Positions 12,167-22,860 of a stretch of DNA of 64,000 bases are shown one piece after another (position 1 is the first letter of the stretch; the number at the start of each line of letters is the position of its first letter). The notes below the pieces were generated by a model. That model had not been told where the DNA came from. It worked only from the letters and a program-made list of their open reading frames with translations, and made no database searches. Position numbers and translations under genes: made by a program. Origin of the DNA: Turnera subulata (taxonomy: Eukaryota; Streptophyta; Magnoliopsida; Malpighiales; Passifloraceae). The stretch is from contig JAKUCV010002194.1 in assembly GCA_028386065.3 (NCBI GenBank), positions 35,405-99,404 of the forward strand, in the 5' to 3' direction.

Positions 12167-12178
12167 TGGTAGCGGAGC
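12167..12178 (+). other. Primer binding site
   Basis: TGGTAGCGGAGC lies 3 nt after the 5' LTR. It differs from the usual plant initiator tRNA-Met site (TGGTATCAGAGC) at two positions. The copy 2 element has a similar site after its own 5' LTR. Confidence 0.7.
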
Positions 12179-12430
12179 AGGCGTTAGGTCTTGTTGGGCA
12201 GTCCTTGTGTGTTTGTTGTTCTTATTTGCATAGTTCGCTCTATTTGTTAATTATTTTATATCATTTAGTTAGTGCATTATGGATCCAATCAAGGGACGCT
12301 AGCTGTCGCAGAACATTCACATAAGAGGTAATTGATGTCATAAATAAGCGGAAACATAAATATTATTAATAATACTAATATTATCATTACAAATATAAAT
12401 ATTACATTGATATTTTAAAAAAAAGTACAT

Positions 12431-13113
12431 TCATCGCCTTGGAACGACGTTGACCCTGAAGCTGTTGGGGTCATTGTTAATGTTGACCGTGATGCTGTCT
12501 CTCCACGAGAACCACATGCCGTCTGCGTTATTCTGGCCAGGAAGCTCGAACCGGTTTGCTTGAGGGAACCGAAGTGGGATGAGACCGTGATCGTCTTCAG
12601 GCTGCCACTGGGTCTCCGTGAGAAGAACCATGTTTGGCTTGTACTGGTTTTTCAGGTCCCTCAGGGTACCCGAGACTCCTGGGAACGCCTAGCGACTCCT
12701 CTGCAGTTCCATACCAATAGTCGGGCCTTTGGCCAAGTTGCGGGTAGTCGAGATACTCTGGGCATGCTCTCGGCAGTCATCGAGAGCTGGTAGTAGGTAC
12801 CTTGCTCCAAGAAATGGCAAGTGGGCTCTAGGTTGAACTCCTGAAGTCTTTCAGAGATGAAAAACATGACAGAGTTTGCCGAGCCGTAGAAGGAGGTCCT
12901 CAGAGTGCCATGGTCCTCTAGGAAGAATGTCTCTTCCATGGGAGTGACGAGGAATCTGGACGAGTAGAGTTCGTCGACGAAGACCAGACGTGGCATCCTG
13001 TCGAGCTCGTTCGGTAGTTCCTCTGGACGCTCGTTGATCATGCTGTAGGCCAGTCGGTTTCTTCTGCCTAGGTTGGCACCTTCGACGAAGAAGATGGATG
13101 ACGGAGCAGGCAT
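12431..13113 (-). pseudogene. Antisense ORF A, copy 1: unknown N-terminal part plus LINE-endonuclease-like part; frameshifted
   Basis: The frame runs antisense to its host retrotransposon. It starts MPAPSSIFFVEGANLGRR at 13113; residues 1-130 match no family I recognise. From about residue 131 it reads LLVWNCRGVARRSQ, then after a frameshift near 12655 MVLLTETQWQPEDDHG and DGMWFSWRDSI, ending at 12431. The WNCRG (Asn) and LTET (Glu) motifs are those of the first quarter of LINE apurinic-type endonucleases; the later Asp and His motifs are absent, so activity is unlikely. A one-base deletion relative to the other copies (12431-12631 is one frame, 12661-13113 the other) inactivates this copy. 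A TATAAAAA box lies at 13223-13230, about 110 nt upstream of the ATG. Confidence 0.8.
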
Positions 13114-13222
13114 GTCGTTTCGGACGCGTTGGTGTTTTGATTTTTCGAGTATGGTGGTTTCTTTTGCCTTAGCGTTTTGTTGCTTTAAGATGCTTTGTGG
13201 TTTTTTCTTTCCATCGTTTTGC

Positions 13223-13230
13223 TTTTTATA
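13223..13230 (-). promoter_or_regulatory. TATA box of antisense ORF A copy 1
   Basis: The minus strand reads ctcctataaaaagc. It is followed by an A-rich, CAA-rich leader up to the ATG at 13113. The box is kept at the equivalent place in the two other ORF A copies. Confidence 0.55.
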
Positions 13231-13513
13231 GGAGAAAAATGTTTACCGTTTTGTTTTTTCAAGTTTAGACCCCACCTATCCCCGGGAAGGGCTAAAGGAT
13301 TTTTCGGTGATGGGAAAAGCAGATTCCCTTCACAAAGCTCCTATCGTTTTCATTCTTCAAGGTGTTGTTTTTAAAAAATTTTGTCGTTGCTTCATTTATT
13401 GTTTCGCTACTTTATACGTTTTTCAGGCTACAAATGCCAGTGTTTTTCAGCTCTTTTCCATCTCACGATTTTCTAACGCCCTGGCTACCTAGGCGTTTCT
13501 TTTTATGGTTTTT

Positions 13514-13795
13514 CTATATTTTCCTGCATCTTTTATCACATGCATCCGTGACCGTTGAGGCTAGACTGATGGGACCATACCTCGAGTAGAGCGCATGTGC
13601 GACAAGCTTACACCTGTTCGGACATCGTGGAGGGATACGAGACTTGAAAGACGTTTTTGGCTCATGCAGAATTTGTGAACAAGTGGATAAAGTTTCTTTC
13701 AAGGGACACAGGACGCTCTCGTGATCACCGCCTTGCGAGTTTACGGACCTCTTTTTCACGAGGGAACCGACGTTACCGTTAGCTGTGAATGTCAC
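13514..13795 (-). CDS. Antisense ORF C candidate, copy 1 (93 aa, unknown)
   Basis: This short antisense frame lies between ORF B and ORF A. It starts MTFTANGNVGSLVKKRS and contains VAHALYSRYGPISL and DACDKRCRK. The segment 39706-39850 of copy 2 keeps the second half in the same frame (RISPRCPNR, VAHALYSRYGPISL, ACDKRCR), but copy 2 has stops further upstream. No TATA box or family match is seen. It could equally be a conserved non-coding stretch. Confidence 0.3.
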   Translation of the reverse strand: MTFTANGNVGSLVKKRSVNSQGGDHESVLCPLKETLSTCSQILHEPKTSFKSRIPPRCPNRCKLVAHALYSRYGPISLASTVTDACDKRCRKI

Positions 13796-14044
13796 GTTTC
13801 TCGAGATCGAGGATGTTTACGACCGATTTGGGCGCTGATCATGAAAATATGATTTTGTTCTAACTTCTTCATGTTTTGGTTTTGTTAAACGAGTTTTGTT
13901 TTTAATGTCATTATGTTTGATTTTATATTCTTATTGTTGATTTTTGATTTGTTTTGAGATGTTTTATTTTTCTGTTTAACACAAGACTTCGTAACATAAG
14001 AGTTTTGATTTAAAAAGGAAACTTATTTTATTTAGTTCATAACG

Positions 14045-14425
14045 GTTTTATAACAGGAGAAGAAGTACTCTATTGAGTTACATGCTTCTCTAAGTCTTTT
14101 ACAAGTTTTTGGACGTTTTTCATGTGAGGGAAGAGTTCTGCACACGCCTATTCTATCTGCATCACCGCTGAGCTGATCTTCCTCAGTGAGACGTTCAGCT
14201 GCGTCAGAGTCTGCTGCGGAGTGCTGCTTTCAGCAGTTGCCTTGCCCTTTCAATCATCAGCTTCTTTGCCGACACGCTTCTTTCACCGTCTGCTGGAGAC
14301 GACCATGTGTTCTTTCAGACCGACGATGTTCGTCTTGAACCGCTTCTTGGGAGGTTCTTCATCGGAGCTTGTCGGGAAAGCAGTACCACCGATATAGCTG
14401 TTGTTCTCGGAGTTTGAGGTCGTTA
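14045..14425 (-). pseudogene. Antisense ORF B, copy 1, broken
   Basis: The minus strand reads GGTAFPTSSDEEPPKKRFKT, then LKEHMVVSS, then premature stops in the next basic stretch and after KEADD, and finally LFPHMKNVQKLVKDLEK. It is the counterpart of the intact frame at 40364-40765. The N-terminal start is not preserved and there are at least three in-frame stops. Confidence 0.75.
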
Positions 14426-14530
14426 AGGGTATAAGCGGTATCTCATGTTGAGTTGGGATACCTGGCAGAGTGTACTAGAAGCTTATCGTGGTAGGACCCA
14501 TGGATTAGACGGAATTTCGGGGACGAAATT

Positions 14531-14549
14531 CTTTTTAAGGTGGGTAGAC
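14531..14549 (+). other. Polypurine tract of Ty3-type copy 1
   Basis: The sequence ctttttaaggtgggtagac sits directly before the 3' LTR start at 14550. The same stretch precedes the 3' LTR of copy 2 at 40926. It primes plus-strand synthesis in such elements. Confidence 0.7.
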
Positions 14550-16181
14550 TGTAACAGCCCGGGTAAAAATTTGGATTTTTACCGAGACTGTAAAAGTCTT
14601 TTTACAGTGATTTACCGAATGAATTAATCTTGGGTAATTAATTCAAGGTAAATCGGGCGTCGTTTTTCGTAACCAAGTCCTTTCTCTCGCTCGAGATTTT
14701 TTCGTGGATTTTTCGGACCAAAGTTGGTATTTTTTCGGGTCCCGAAATTTTCGAAAAATCACACCGGAAAATAACTAAGGGGGTATCAGTTATTTTCTGG
14801 TCCGGTCCGGACACGACTGCGTGATTGAGTCACGCAGTCGCCTTTGCCTGTGCAGCCCGTGTCGTCCTGTGTAACCTGTGACAATCCTTCTTTTTTCTCT
14901 TTTCCAGTGACTCTGCCTACACAAGCAACCCAAACCGTTCTTTCCTCTGCAACCCATTCCCTGCCTCACCATTCCTCTTCTCTTCCACTGCAAACAACAA
15001 CACACACACAACCGGCCACCGCCCGTGCCGACCAACACCACCCGACACCACCAACCGGACCACCCAACCGTCAGACCCGTCACCAACGCTTTCTCCTTCT
15101 CTCCTCCTCACTGCCGTCGCCAACGACGAGTCAGCAGCCCGCGCTTCCTTCCCTCCAGTTGATGACGACACCGAGCTGAGACTGTGCCGCACCTTCTCCT
15201 CGCCGCCTCCACCTCACGCGACGCCGGGACGACCTGCAGCAGCGACCATCAACGCGTCACTGCCGTCGCCTTCCCTCGGTCGTGTCTCGCCACACGCAGA
15301 ACCCGACGCCTCCGTGAGGAGATCCAAACCCGACGACGAGCAAGCCGCCGCCTCCTCCTCTCCTGCAGCCACGGCGGCACGTCGCCTCGTCAGCCGCCCT
15401 CGTCGCCAGCCATCGCCGTCTTGTGCCGCCTCGCCTTGTGTGCGTCGACTCCTCCTCTCAGCCCCCACCTCGCACGTCGCGTCGTCCACCGAGGTGAGCT
15501 GCAGACCCGATTGTGGAGGCGACCCGGATGGGTTGTCAATGCGGGTCGGGTTGACCCGGGGTTTAGATAGGGTTGTGTTTTGGGCTTGTTGGATATGGGC
15601 TTGGGTTAAGGTTTTAGATGTTGGGCTTGCGCTTGGACTTGAACTTGGGTTGGGCTGGCTCTGTTGGGCTACTGTGCACTGGGCCTGCTGCGTGGGCCTG
15701 ACTGGGCTCCATGTAGTGGGCTGGACAGCACTGTTCACGGCCCAAACGACCTAGTCCAAGATTAAAAAAAAAGAAAATAAATAATAATAAAATAAAATCT
15801 GACATATAAAAATAATATGGTTATATTGGAAATTAAATTATGGAAATATTTTGGAAAAGTATGAGATATGGAAAATAATTAATATTTATGCATACGAGAA
15901 TAATTTGGGAAATATATATACGTATATTTATAAATTCGTATTTATTTTCAGAAAATACTTTTGTATGATTAATTTTTCTGGAAATATGGTTATCTAAAGA
16001 AGATAATATTTGGTAATAATATTTTGGCAAGAAATATATTTTATTGAAATAATTTTGGGAAAAATACATAAAGATGATATAATTTCTAGGAAAATTATAT
16101 TGTTATTATTTTGGAAGACAAAGTACTATTATTCTATAAAAAAATATATTTAAAGGAGAGTTTTAATTAAAGTATGGTACC

Positions 16182-18349
16182 TTGGCTTTTTTAGCATCAG
16201 ACCACAAGAAAGCAGCACATTGTTGCTCAAGAGATTTAAGAACACGAGAAGGCAAGATAAAAATGTTAGCCCAATAATTTTGGATGCTAAACAAAACAGA
16301 GAGTACCAACTGTAGTTTTCCAGCGAAGGATTAAAGTTTTGCACTCCAAGAATGGATGCGAGCAAGAATCTTGTCCATTAAAGGTTTGCAATGTTGAAAA
16401 GAAAGTCTTCCAGAAATTAGAGGCACCCCAAGATAGCGCACGGGGAGAGCTCCTTCCTGAAATCCACAAAGCTGGAAAAATTGCCTTTTGTGCGCATCAG
16501 TCACTCCAACAATGAAAACTTCACTTTTGGCTGGATTGAATTTGAGACCAGAAAGGGAATAAAATTGCTCAAGAATTTGTGTAACAGCAACAGCAGAATC
16601 AATACTTCCATCGGAAAAGATCATGAGATCGTCAGCAAAGCACAAATGAGAAAGAGCAATTTTTTAGCAACGAGGATGATATGGGAGACGGTTTTCAGCA
16701 GCAGCTCTATTTAAAAGGCAAGAAAGCACCTCCATAGATATAACAAAAAGGTAAGGTGAGAGTGGATCTCCCTGCCTCATACCTTTGCCTCCTCCAAAGT
16801 ACCCACATAATGAACCATTTATGGAGAAAGAAAACATAGCTGAAGTAACACAAATTCTCAACCAGTGAATAAATTTTCAGGAAAACCCATGGCAGTGAGG
16901 AAATTAATCAGAAAATTCCAATCGACAGAGTCAAAAGCTTTCATAAGATCTATCTTCATAGTGCAGCGACTAGAAATACCTGACCGATGATAGTTGTGCA
17001 CCACCTCGTGAGCCAGCAAGACATTATCAACAATTCTTCGTCCAAAAATAAAAGCAGTTTGGTTACTGCTAATGAGAGAGGGGAGACAACGCTGCAATCG
17101 GTTCGCCAAAATCTTTGAAATGCACTTATATAGTGTAGTACAGCAAGCAATAGGACGATAGTCTGTAATTTTTTGGGCATTTGGAATCTTGGGAATTACA
17201 CTAATGATAGTAGAATTCACCCCCTTAAATAGTTTCCCAGACTTGAAGAAGTCTTGAATAGCACATGTTACTTCAGCACCTACAATAGACCAAGCGGATT
17301 TGAAAAATTCAACGTTATAACCGTCAGGGCCAGGTGCCTTATTAGCACCAAGGGAGAACATAGCATTTCTTATCTCAGAAGCTATGAAATCAGCTGCTAA
17401 CAATCTACATTATTCATCATTTATAGAATGTGGAAGTAATTCTTTAAAGAAAGAGACTGATCCTCCCGAGATATGTGGGTTAGACTGGCCAAGGAAGTCA
17501 GTATAAAAACAGACAATAGAATCTGCAATCATCTGGGGATTAGTAAGTAGAGTACCATCCAGAGTAATCAGGGTCCAAATGGTGTTCCTTGCCTTCCTAG
17601 CCTTGACAATATTATGAAAAAATTTGGTGTTGGAATCCCCGCAGGACAGCCAATTAATGCGGGATTTCTGATGCAAAAAAGATTCCTCTGCCACTCTCAG
17701 TTCAGACAGAATTAAAAGAAGACAATGCTCAATTAAGATCAGATCAGAATCCTGAACACCAGCGTGAAGTTGTGTTTGAATAGAGGCCAGTTCATGCTCT
17801 AATACAGAAATGTGCGAGGAAATGACACCATACTCTTACTTATGAAACTTTTTCAGCTCAGCTTTTAGGCACTTAAGCTTCTGCCACAGCATGAACATAG
17901 CAGAACCAGATATTGTGTGGCTCCAGGTAGAAGCAACAAGCGGGAGGAAATGAGGATGCTTCACCCAGTGATTACAAAACTTGAAAGGCTTTGGACCTTG
18001 GTAAATAGTAGTTGAAGTAGACAAGAGAATAGGACAGTGATCCGATGCTCCAGGGGGAGGAAAATCAACTGTACAGTTGGGAAAAACATTATACCAGGCA
18101 ACATTAACAAGGAAACGGTCAAGCTTCCGAAATATAGGATTATTTGGCTGCCGATTACACCAAGTGAACTTAGCACCAGTATAAGGATGATAAAAAAGAC
18201 CATTAGTAGAGAGGCAAGTAGCAAATTGAGCAATATCATTAGTAAGGTGAGAAGTAGAAGTAGAAGACTCAGCTAGGGCGAGAACAATGTTGAAGTCGCC
18301 AAGAAGACACCAAGGATAGTCTTTAGCCAAAGTATCCTGGTCTGACCTG
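16182..18349 (-). pseudogene. LINE ORF2 endonuclease-RT segment (inverted half)
   Basis: On the minus strand from 18349 it reads the endonuclease C-terminal half (WCLLGDFNIVL, KFTWCNRQ, LDRFLVN, GASDHCPILL), a linker, and the reverse transcriptase (ANKAPGPDGYNVEFFKSAW, DYRPIACCTTLYK, MKIDLMKAFDSVDW, GKGMRQGDPLSPYLFVISM, CFADDLMIFSD, VRYLGVPLI). Internal stops and frameshifts (for example near 16861 and 17404) interrupt it. LINE ORF2 nicks DNA and copies its RNA at the nick; this copy cannot. Confidence 0.9.
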
Positions 18350-19606
18350 TCACTACCGAAACAAGAAGGTGGTTTGGGAGTTAAAAGCTTAAAGGATTGG
18401 AATACTGCATGTGTAGCCCAAAATTTATGGCACCTTTTCCTACAAGCTGGCTCTTTATGGGTTACATAGATTCATGCCTATTATATTAGGCAACGGAGTA
18501 TATAGAGCCTCTCTATCCCTGCTGATTGTAGCTGGAGTTTTCGGAAAATCTTGAAACTCCGTGCTAAGTTTTCTGCTGCTTTTCATAATTCTATTGGTAA
18601 TGGTTGTTCTACATTCTTTTGGTGGGACTCTTGGTTGCCAAGAGGTTCTTTATCATCCCTCATATCTCCCTCGACAATTGCTGCTTCAAAAATTCCTGCT
18701 CAGGCCACTGTTGGCTCTCTCATTTCAAGTGGTGTGTGGTCTTGGCCGAACTCCAGGTTGCCTCTAATTAGGCAACTGAAAGCTGATGCTGCCTCCATTA
18801 TTCCTTCACACAATGCTGACATGATTCGTTGGACCTTGTCCAGTTCTGGACTTTTCACTGTTAAGAGCGCTTGGGAGAGCATTAGGATTAAGCGTGCTCG
18901 TGTTGATTGGTTTAAGCTTCTCTAGTCTCCGGGATTTATTCCCAAACATAGTTTCATTACTTGGCTTGCTATCCTTGATAGATTGGCTACTCGTTCCAGG
19001 CTTTTGCGATGGGGAATTGTTTCAAACGCAACCTGTGTGCTCTGCTCTACTTCTGTGGAAACTCGGGACCATCTTTTCTTTGCTTGCCCCTACTCTGCTA
19101 CAATTTGGTCTTAACTCTTACAACTCTGTTCTGTGACCAGAACTGTTGGTGCCTGGAATTCTGAATTCTTATGGGCGAAGCAATTTTTGCAGAGACGTAG
19201 TCTACAATCCATGATGCTGCGTATTATCTGGACAACATGCATCTCCCATCTCTGGAGGGAACGAAATCGCAGGATCTTTATGAAATGCTCCCGTCCACCT
19301 GATAGTATCATTGCTGATATATGTAGTGATGTCAAACTAAGATTCAGAGGTTTATCATGTCTGAAGCCTCGACCCCTTTCTCCTACTTTGTCATGTTTGT
19401 GTAATTTTTGGGGTATTACTTTTGCTGGGTAGTTTTTGTTCGCATCTACTGCTTGTGTTGCAGTTGGTGTTTATTGCTCTGTTGTATTTCAGTACCTTAT
19501 CCTTGATGAGGTTTTTCATTGTCTTCCCTCACTGAGTGAGATGTATTTGTTAGGATCTTCCTAACCAGTTTATGCAATGAAATCTTGATTAATTCTTAAA
19601 AAAATA
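16182..19606 (+). mobile_element. LINE (plant L1-type) insertion with 5' inversion, dead
   Basis: The LINE is flanked by a 13-bp duplication aaagtatggtacc (16169-16181 and 19607-19619), and the empty site exists in the other LTR near 10856. The right part (about 18350-19606, plus) encodes the C-terminal region: GGLGVKSLKDWN, FFWWDSWLP, then a zf-RVT-like stretch with CVLCSTSVETRDHLFFACP, and ends in a short A-rich tail. The left part (16182-18349) is reversed. In the parent order, the inverted segment's end (SLEQQCAAFLWSDAKKAK) continues into QEGGLGVKSL, so the two halves were contiguous. That is the product expected from twin priming. The left 5' end lies within the endonuclease, so the copy is also truncated. 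Confidence 0.92.
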
Positions 19607-20911
19607 AAAGTATGGTACCGAAATTATATTTGGATATACGTACGGTATAATATTTTCAGTAAAAGATGATAATAAAGGATATGAACCGGGATGGGTTATT
19701 TCGCAGTTTTGGCATCATAGCATACTCTTATGTGCATCTTATGTGAGTATATATTGTTTGTTGTATAGGTTTGATATCGGGCAGTATCTCGAGGAGCCGG
19801 CTTGGGACCGGTCATTGTCTCTGGAGTTGAGTAATCGGCCAAGGTGAGGATAGATTTCCTTCAATATGTGCATGTATTACTCGGTTGTTGTGTTTGATGA
19901 TTGTGCATTGTTGATTGTTGCATTGTTGTGGTTTGTTTTCGGGATGTTTATCCCAGTATCTTGATTTGGTTTTGGGATGTTTATCCCCGTGCATTGAGTT
20001 TTGGATATTTATTTTCGTGTCTTTGGCCATAAGAATAATGGATTAATTAATAAATTGTGATAAGGATGTCGATCATCGGTTTTGGATGGGATGTCTATCC
20101 CGGTATTTTGGTTAGGGATGTTGATCCCTGTGATTTGATTTTGATGACGATAATATAATTGCCACGAGATAAGTAGTGGTATGATGATTTCAGACTGTTT
20201 TGTGGTGGCCATGACCTGGGTTACTTGTGATAAGCATGTCTTTGCTAGGGATGTCTATCCCGTGATTATTTTTGGGATGTCTATCCCTGGGTTCTTATTT
20301 TCGGGATGTCGATCCTTAGGCTCTCTTGGATTTGGTCTGGCACCCGAAATATGTTGAGAACCAGGTCTGCCCCTAGCTTGTCCATGACGGGGCCCGGAAA
20401 GATAAAATTTGGAAATTGGATTTTTTTTTTATTTGAGTCTTTTTGGTCTTGGACCAGTTTTGGGTCGTGTCTTTTGGTTTGGTGTATTTTAGCTGTTATG
20501 CTTGTTTTTGACCTTGAGTAATTATAGTGTTGCATATTGATTGTCTATCCTTCGTCGGTGAGCACTTCGGACTCACCCCTCACCTGCGGGCTTTCATCCC
20601 GTAGGATGAGTTATTTGTGGTACAGGTATGTTGCATTCTAGACAGGCTGCAGCATTATCCCTTGGACAGGACTCGGATCCATAGTTTGCATCAGTGTCGC
20701 ATACAGTGTCTTTGTGAGTCATTAAGTCTTCCGCTGTGCTACTTTTTGTTATTATTGGGCCTTGGGCCGGTTATGATGTTATTGATATTTTTATTTTGGG
20801 TTGTTTAGTCCGAGTTTCTGTTGTATACACTGTATGTGCTTGGTTTGGTTGGGTTGTCACAGTTCCGGCACGTGTTTACTGTGTACGGTAAATACGGGTC
20901 AGGGCGTTTCA

Positions 20912-21201
20912 GTACCCCTCACAGAGTTGGTGCCATGGGGATCGTCGGGTGTGCCCCTTGGTTCTTCGTTATTATTTTTTATTCACTTGGTGAGAGCACC
21001 TCTCACAGAGCCGATGATTTGGGGATTGTAGGTGTGCCCCAAAATTGTTGTCTTATTATGTTTTCTTTAAGGAGAGCACCCCTTCCAAAGCTGTCGGCCA
21101 CTTGGTTATTAGTGGTTATCCTTTTGTCGGAACTTACCCATTCCCGATGTTTGTATATATATGTATATTATATATTAGGGCACATGCCCTAAGGGACTAG
21201 C
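20912..21201. repeat. Degenerate tandem repeats, right part of the pre-insertion locus
   Basis: The sequence continues that at 9690-9824 across the Ty3-type insertion: gagagcacctctcacagag, ggtgtgcccc and gagagcaccccttcc recur at about 75-80-bp spacing. It ends at the Cassandra insertion site. Confidence 0.5.
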
Positions 21202-21775
21202 TGTAACGTCCAGCTTGATGACTGTCACTATAAACCAACACGGGACCTTTCCAACATGCGTTGTCCTCACTCGCATATTTTTAGAAAAAAACTTCTCAAA
21301 AGGTCGCCTTTCTTAGAATTTCTCCAAGTTAAAGTATGTTTATCTTTGGAATTCTTATAGAATAAGCACCTTAGGTAGGCGCACAAACCGTTCAAGCTAT
21401 TCTCAGTTGTACAATCCCATACCTATACAACCTCAAAATCATTTCATTTGAGCTGTTCTTAATTATATAGTCCCTTCCTATATCATTACAAAATTGTCCA
21501 ATTGTGTTACCCCCTACACAGTCTCAGGATCTCTCTTATATGGGTCCGGGTTTGGTTCATTCGTGTGGCCCTCCATCTATAAGCCTGCTACCTATATAAT
21601 TACAAAATCGCCCAACTGTGTAACTCCCTACGCAGTCTCAGGATCTCTTCTATTCGGGTGTGATTCGGTTCATTCATGTGTCCCTCCGTCTATAAACCTG
21701 CTAGAAGGCGCTCATTGTCCATACTCACACTAGCACGGCATACCCTTCCCATCCTCATCGACCCCAGGTGTTACA
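21202..21775 (-). repeat. Cassandra 3' LTR
   Basis: It is longer than its partner because a segment of about 117 bp is present twice (acaaaattgtccaattgtg near 21488, then acaaaatcgcccaactgtg near 21603). The 5S-like domain (about 21276-21365) is more diverged than that of the other LTR. Confidence 0.9.
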
Positions 21776-21834
21776 TGCCCACCAGCTTCTGTTATGTTCG
21801 TCCCTGAACCCTGCACTATACTAGGGGTGTTGTA

Positions 21835-21848
21835 GAGCCCCGCTACCA
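21835..21848 (-). other. Cassandra primer binding site
   Basis: The minus strand reads TGGTAGCGGGGCTC, two bases after the LTR end. It departs from TGGTATCAGAGC in the same way as the Ty3-type elements' site. Confidence 0.65.
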
Positions 21849-21850
21849 AT

Positions 21851-22324
21851 TGTAACGTCCCGACTTAACGCATATCACTACGAACTAACACGGGACCTTT
21901 CCAACATGCTTTGTCTTTACTTGCATGCTGGGAAAAACTTCCCAGGAGGTCGCCCATCCCAGAATATTTCCAAGTCAAGCACATTTAACTTTTGAGTTTT
22001 TATGAAATGAGCACTGAAAAGGTAAATGCACCTTGTTGATATAGTTAGCACCCATCAAATCGTTTAAGCTATTCTCAATTGTACAGTCTCATACTTATAC
22101 AACCTCAAAATCACTTCATTTGAGCTATTCTTAATTATACAGTCCCACACCCATATAATTATGAAATCGCCCAACTGTGTAGCCCCATCTCTATACAGTC
22201 TCAAGAACTCTCCTATTCGGGTGTGGATTCGATTCATTCATGTGCCCCTCCGTCTAGAAGCTTGCCATAAGCCGCTCCTTACACCAGCGTACACTTCCCG
22301 CCCACATCGACCGCGGGTGTCACA
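21851..22324 (-). repeat. Cassandra 5' LTR
   Basis: It is 474 bp long, has TG...CA ends on the minus strand, and contains the better-preserved 5S-derived domain. It is transcriptionally upstream in the element's own orientation. Confidence 0.9.
21925..22012 (-). ncRNA. 5S-rRNA-derived Pol III promoter domain in Cassandra LTR
   Basis: The minus strand reads aactcaaaagttaaatgtgc (box A region: normal 5S has aactccgaagttaagcgtgc) and then gggatgggcgacctcctggg (box C region, one base from 5S). In Cassandra this domain is known to drive independent Pol III transcription. The stretch between A and C is altered, so activity is uncertain. Confidence 0.8.
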
Positions 22325-22515
22325 CTGGCTAGTCGCTATCGGGACGATTTCAACACACATATTAGAGAGTCCTAATAAAACATTCAACTATAATAAATCT
22401 TAAAACATAATCTTAATAAGGTGATTAAAGACAAATGTGGGATAAGTTTGATGATGACTTTGTGATGTGCACTGTGGCTTTTGCTGCTGAGTACCGGCGT
22501 ATTTGTGGTTAAGTT

Positions 22516-22860
22516 GTGTCACGCCCTGTCAAAGCGTGACTGGCTAGGTGCCAAGCGCACCAGCAGGCTTGCCAATAGGCACCCGCAGGCCTTGACAATT
22601 CACGGGCAGAAGTTAGTCAGACGATAATTCTCACATGGTTGGCGCAGCAAGCAACACAACATAGCCAACATATGAAGTACAAATACCTTATTATTACAGC
22701 CACACAACATGTTATAGAATTCAAGCTACAACAAAAGGGGCTCTAGTGGCACCATACAAGATTAGGCATTGCTTCTTATGTACACAAAAATAAGACTAAG
22801 ACTAAGTCTAACTATATACTCATCGCCTAATGAACTTGTCCACTCGTGCCTTCCCAAACA
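22516..22860. repeat. LTR-like remnant
   Basis: The segment begins TGTCACGCCCTGTC and contains gcaccagcaggc and long non-coding stretches, as many plant Ty3 LTRs do. No partner or target duplication was found. Weak call. Confidence 0.3.

Larger units (their letters stand above)
9825..20911 (+). mobile_element. Non-autonomous Ty3-type LTR retrotransposon, copy 1 (with nested LINE)
   Basis: LTRs run 9825-12163 and 14550-20911 and begin TGTAACAGCCC and end TTTCA. The 5-bp target duplication gtacc lies at 9820-9824 and 20912-20916. A primer site follows the first LTR and a purine-rich tract precedes the second. The internal region (12164-14549, about 2.4 kb) has no sense gag, protease, RT or integrase, but carries antisense reading frames. 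The polypurine context (cgaaattctttttaaggtgg) and tRNA-Met-like primer site resemble Ty3/gypsy chromoviruses, so mobilisation by such an element is inferred. The 3' LTR is lengthened by a LINE (16182-19606). The 5' LTR lacks about 585 bp that the 3' LTR has (15316-15900). Confidence 0.93.
14550..20911 (+). repeat. 3' LTR of Ty3-type copy 1, interrupted by LINE
   Basis: It starts TGTAACAGCCCGGG and ends AGGGCGTTTCA. After removing the LINE and one duplicated target copy, about 2.9 kb remain. It contains a GC-rich stretch (14820-15740) longer than that of the 5' LTR. The gggatgt-n-atccc array lies at 19940-20315. Confidence 0.9.
21202..22324 (-). mobile_element. Cassandra TRIM retrotransposon with 5S-rRNA-derived LTR domain
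   Basis: The minus-strand 5' LTR is 21851-22324 (474 bp, TGTGACACC...GTTACA) and the 3' LTR is 21202-21775 (574 bp, TGTAACACC...GTTACA). A primer site follows the 5' LTR. The internal part is only 75 bp and ends in a purine-rich stretch (aagctggtgggca). The near-duplicate flank ctagc/ctggc (21197-21201, 22325-22329) fits a 5-bp target duplication with one change. Each LTR carries a minus-strand stretch related to plant 5S rRNA, the hallmark of Cassandra. It codes for nothing. Confidence 0.93.

Noticed and set aside
14445..14627. 60-codon plus-strand frame across the internal/LTR boundary of Ty3 copy 1
   Set aside because: Crosses the polypurine tract and LTR start; no gag-like features, so not a remnant of sense coding.
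9825..20911. Idea that the antisense ORFs are a captured virus
   Set aside because: Neither ORF shows recognisable viral replication, coat or movement motifs; the only recognisable similarity is to LINE endonuclease, so a transposon-derived origin is favoured.
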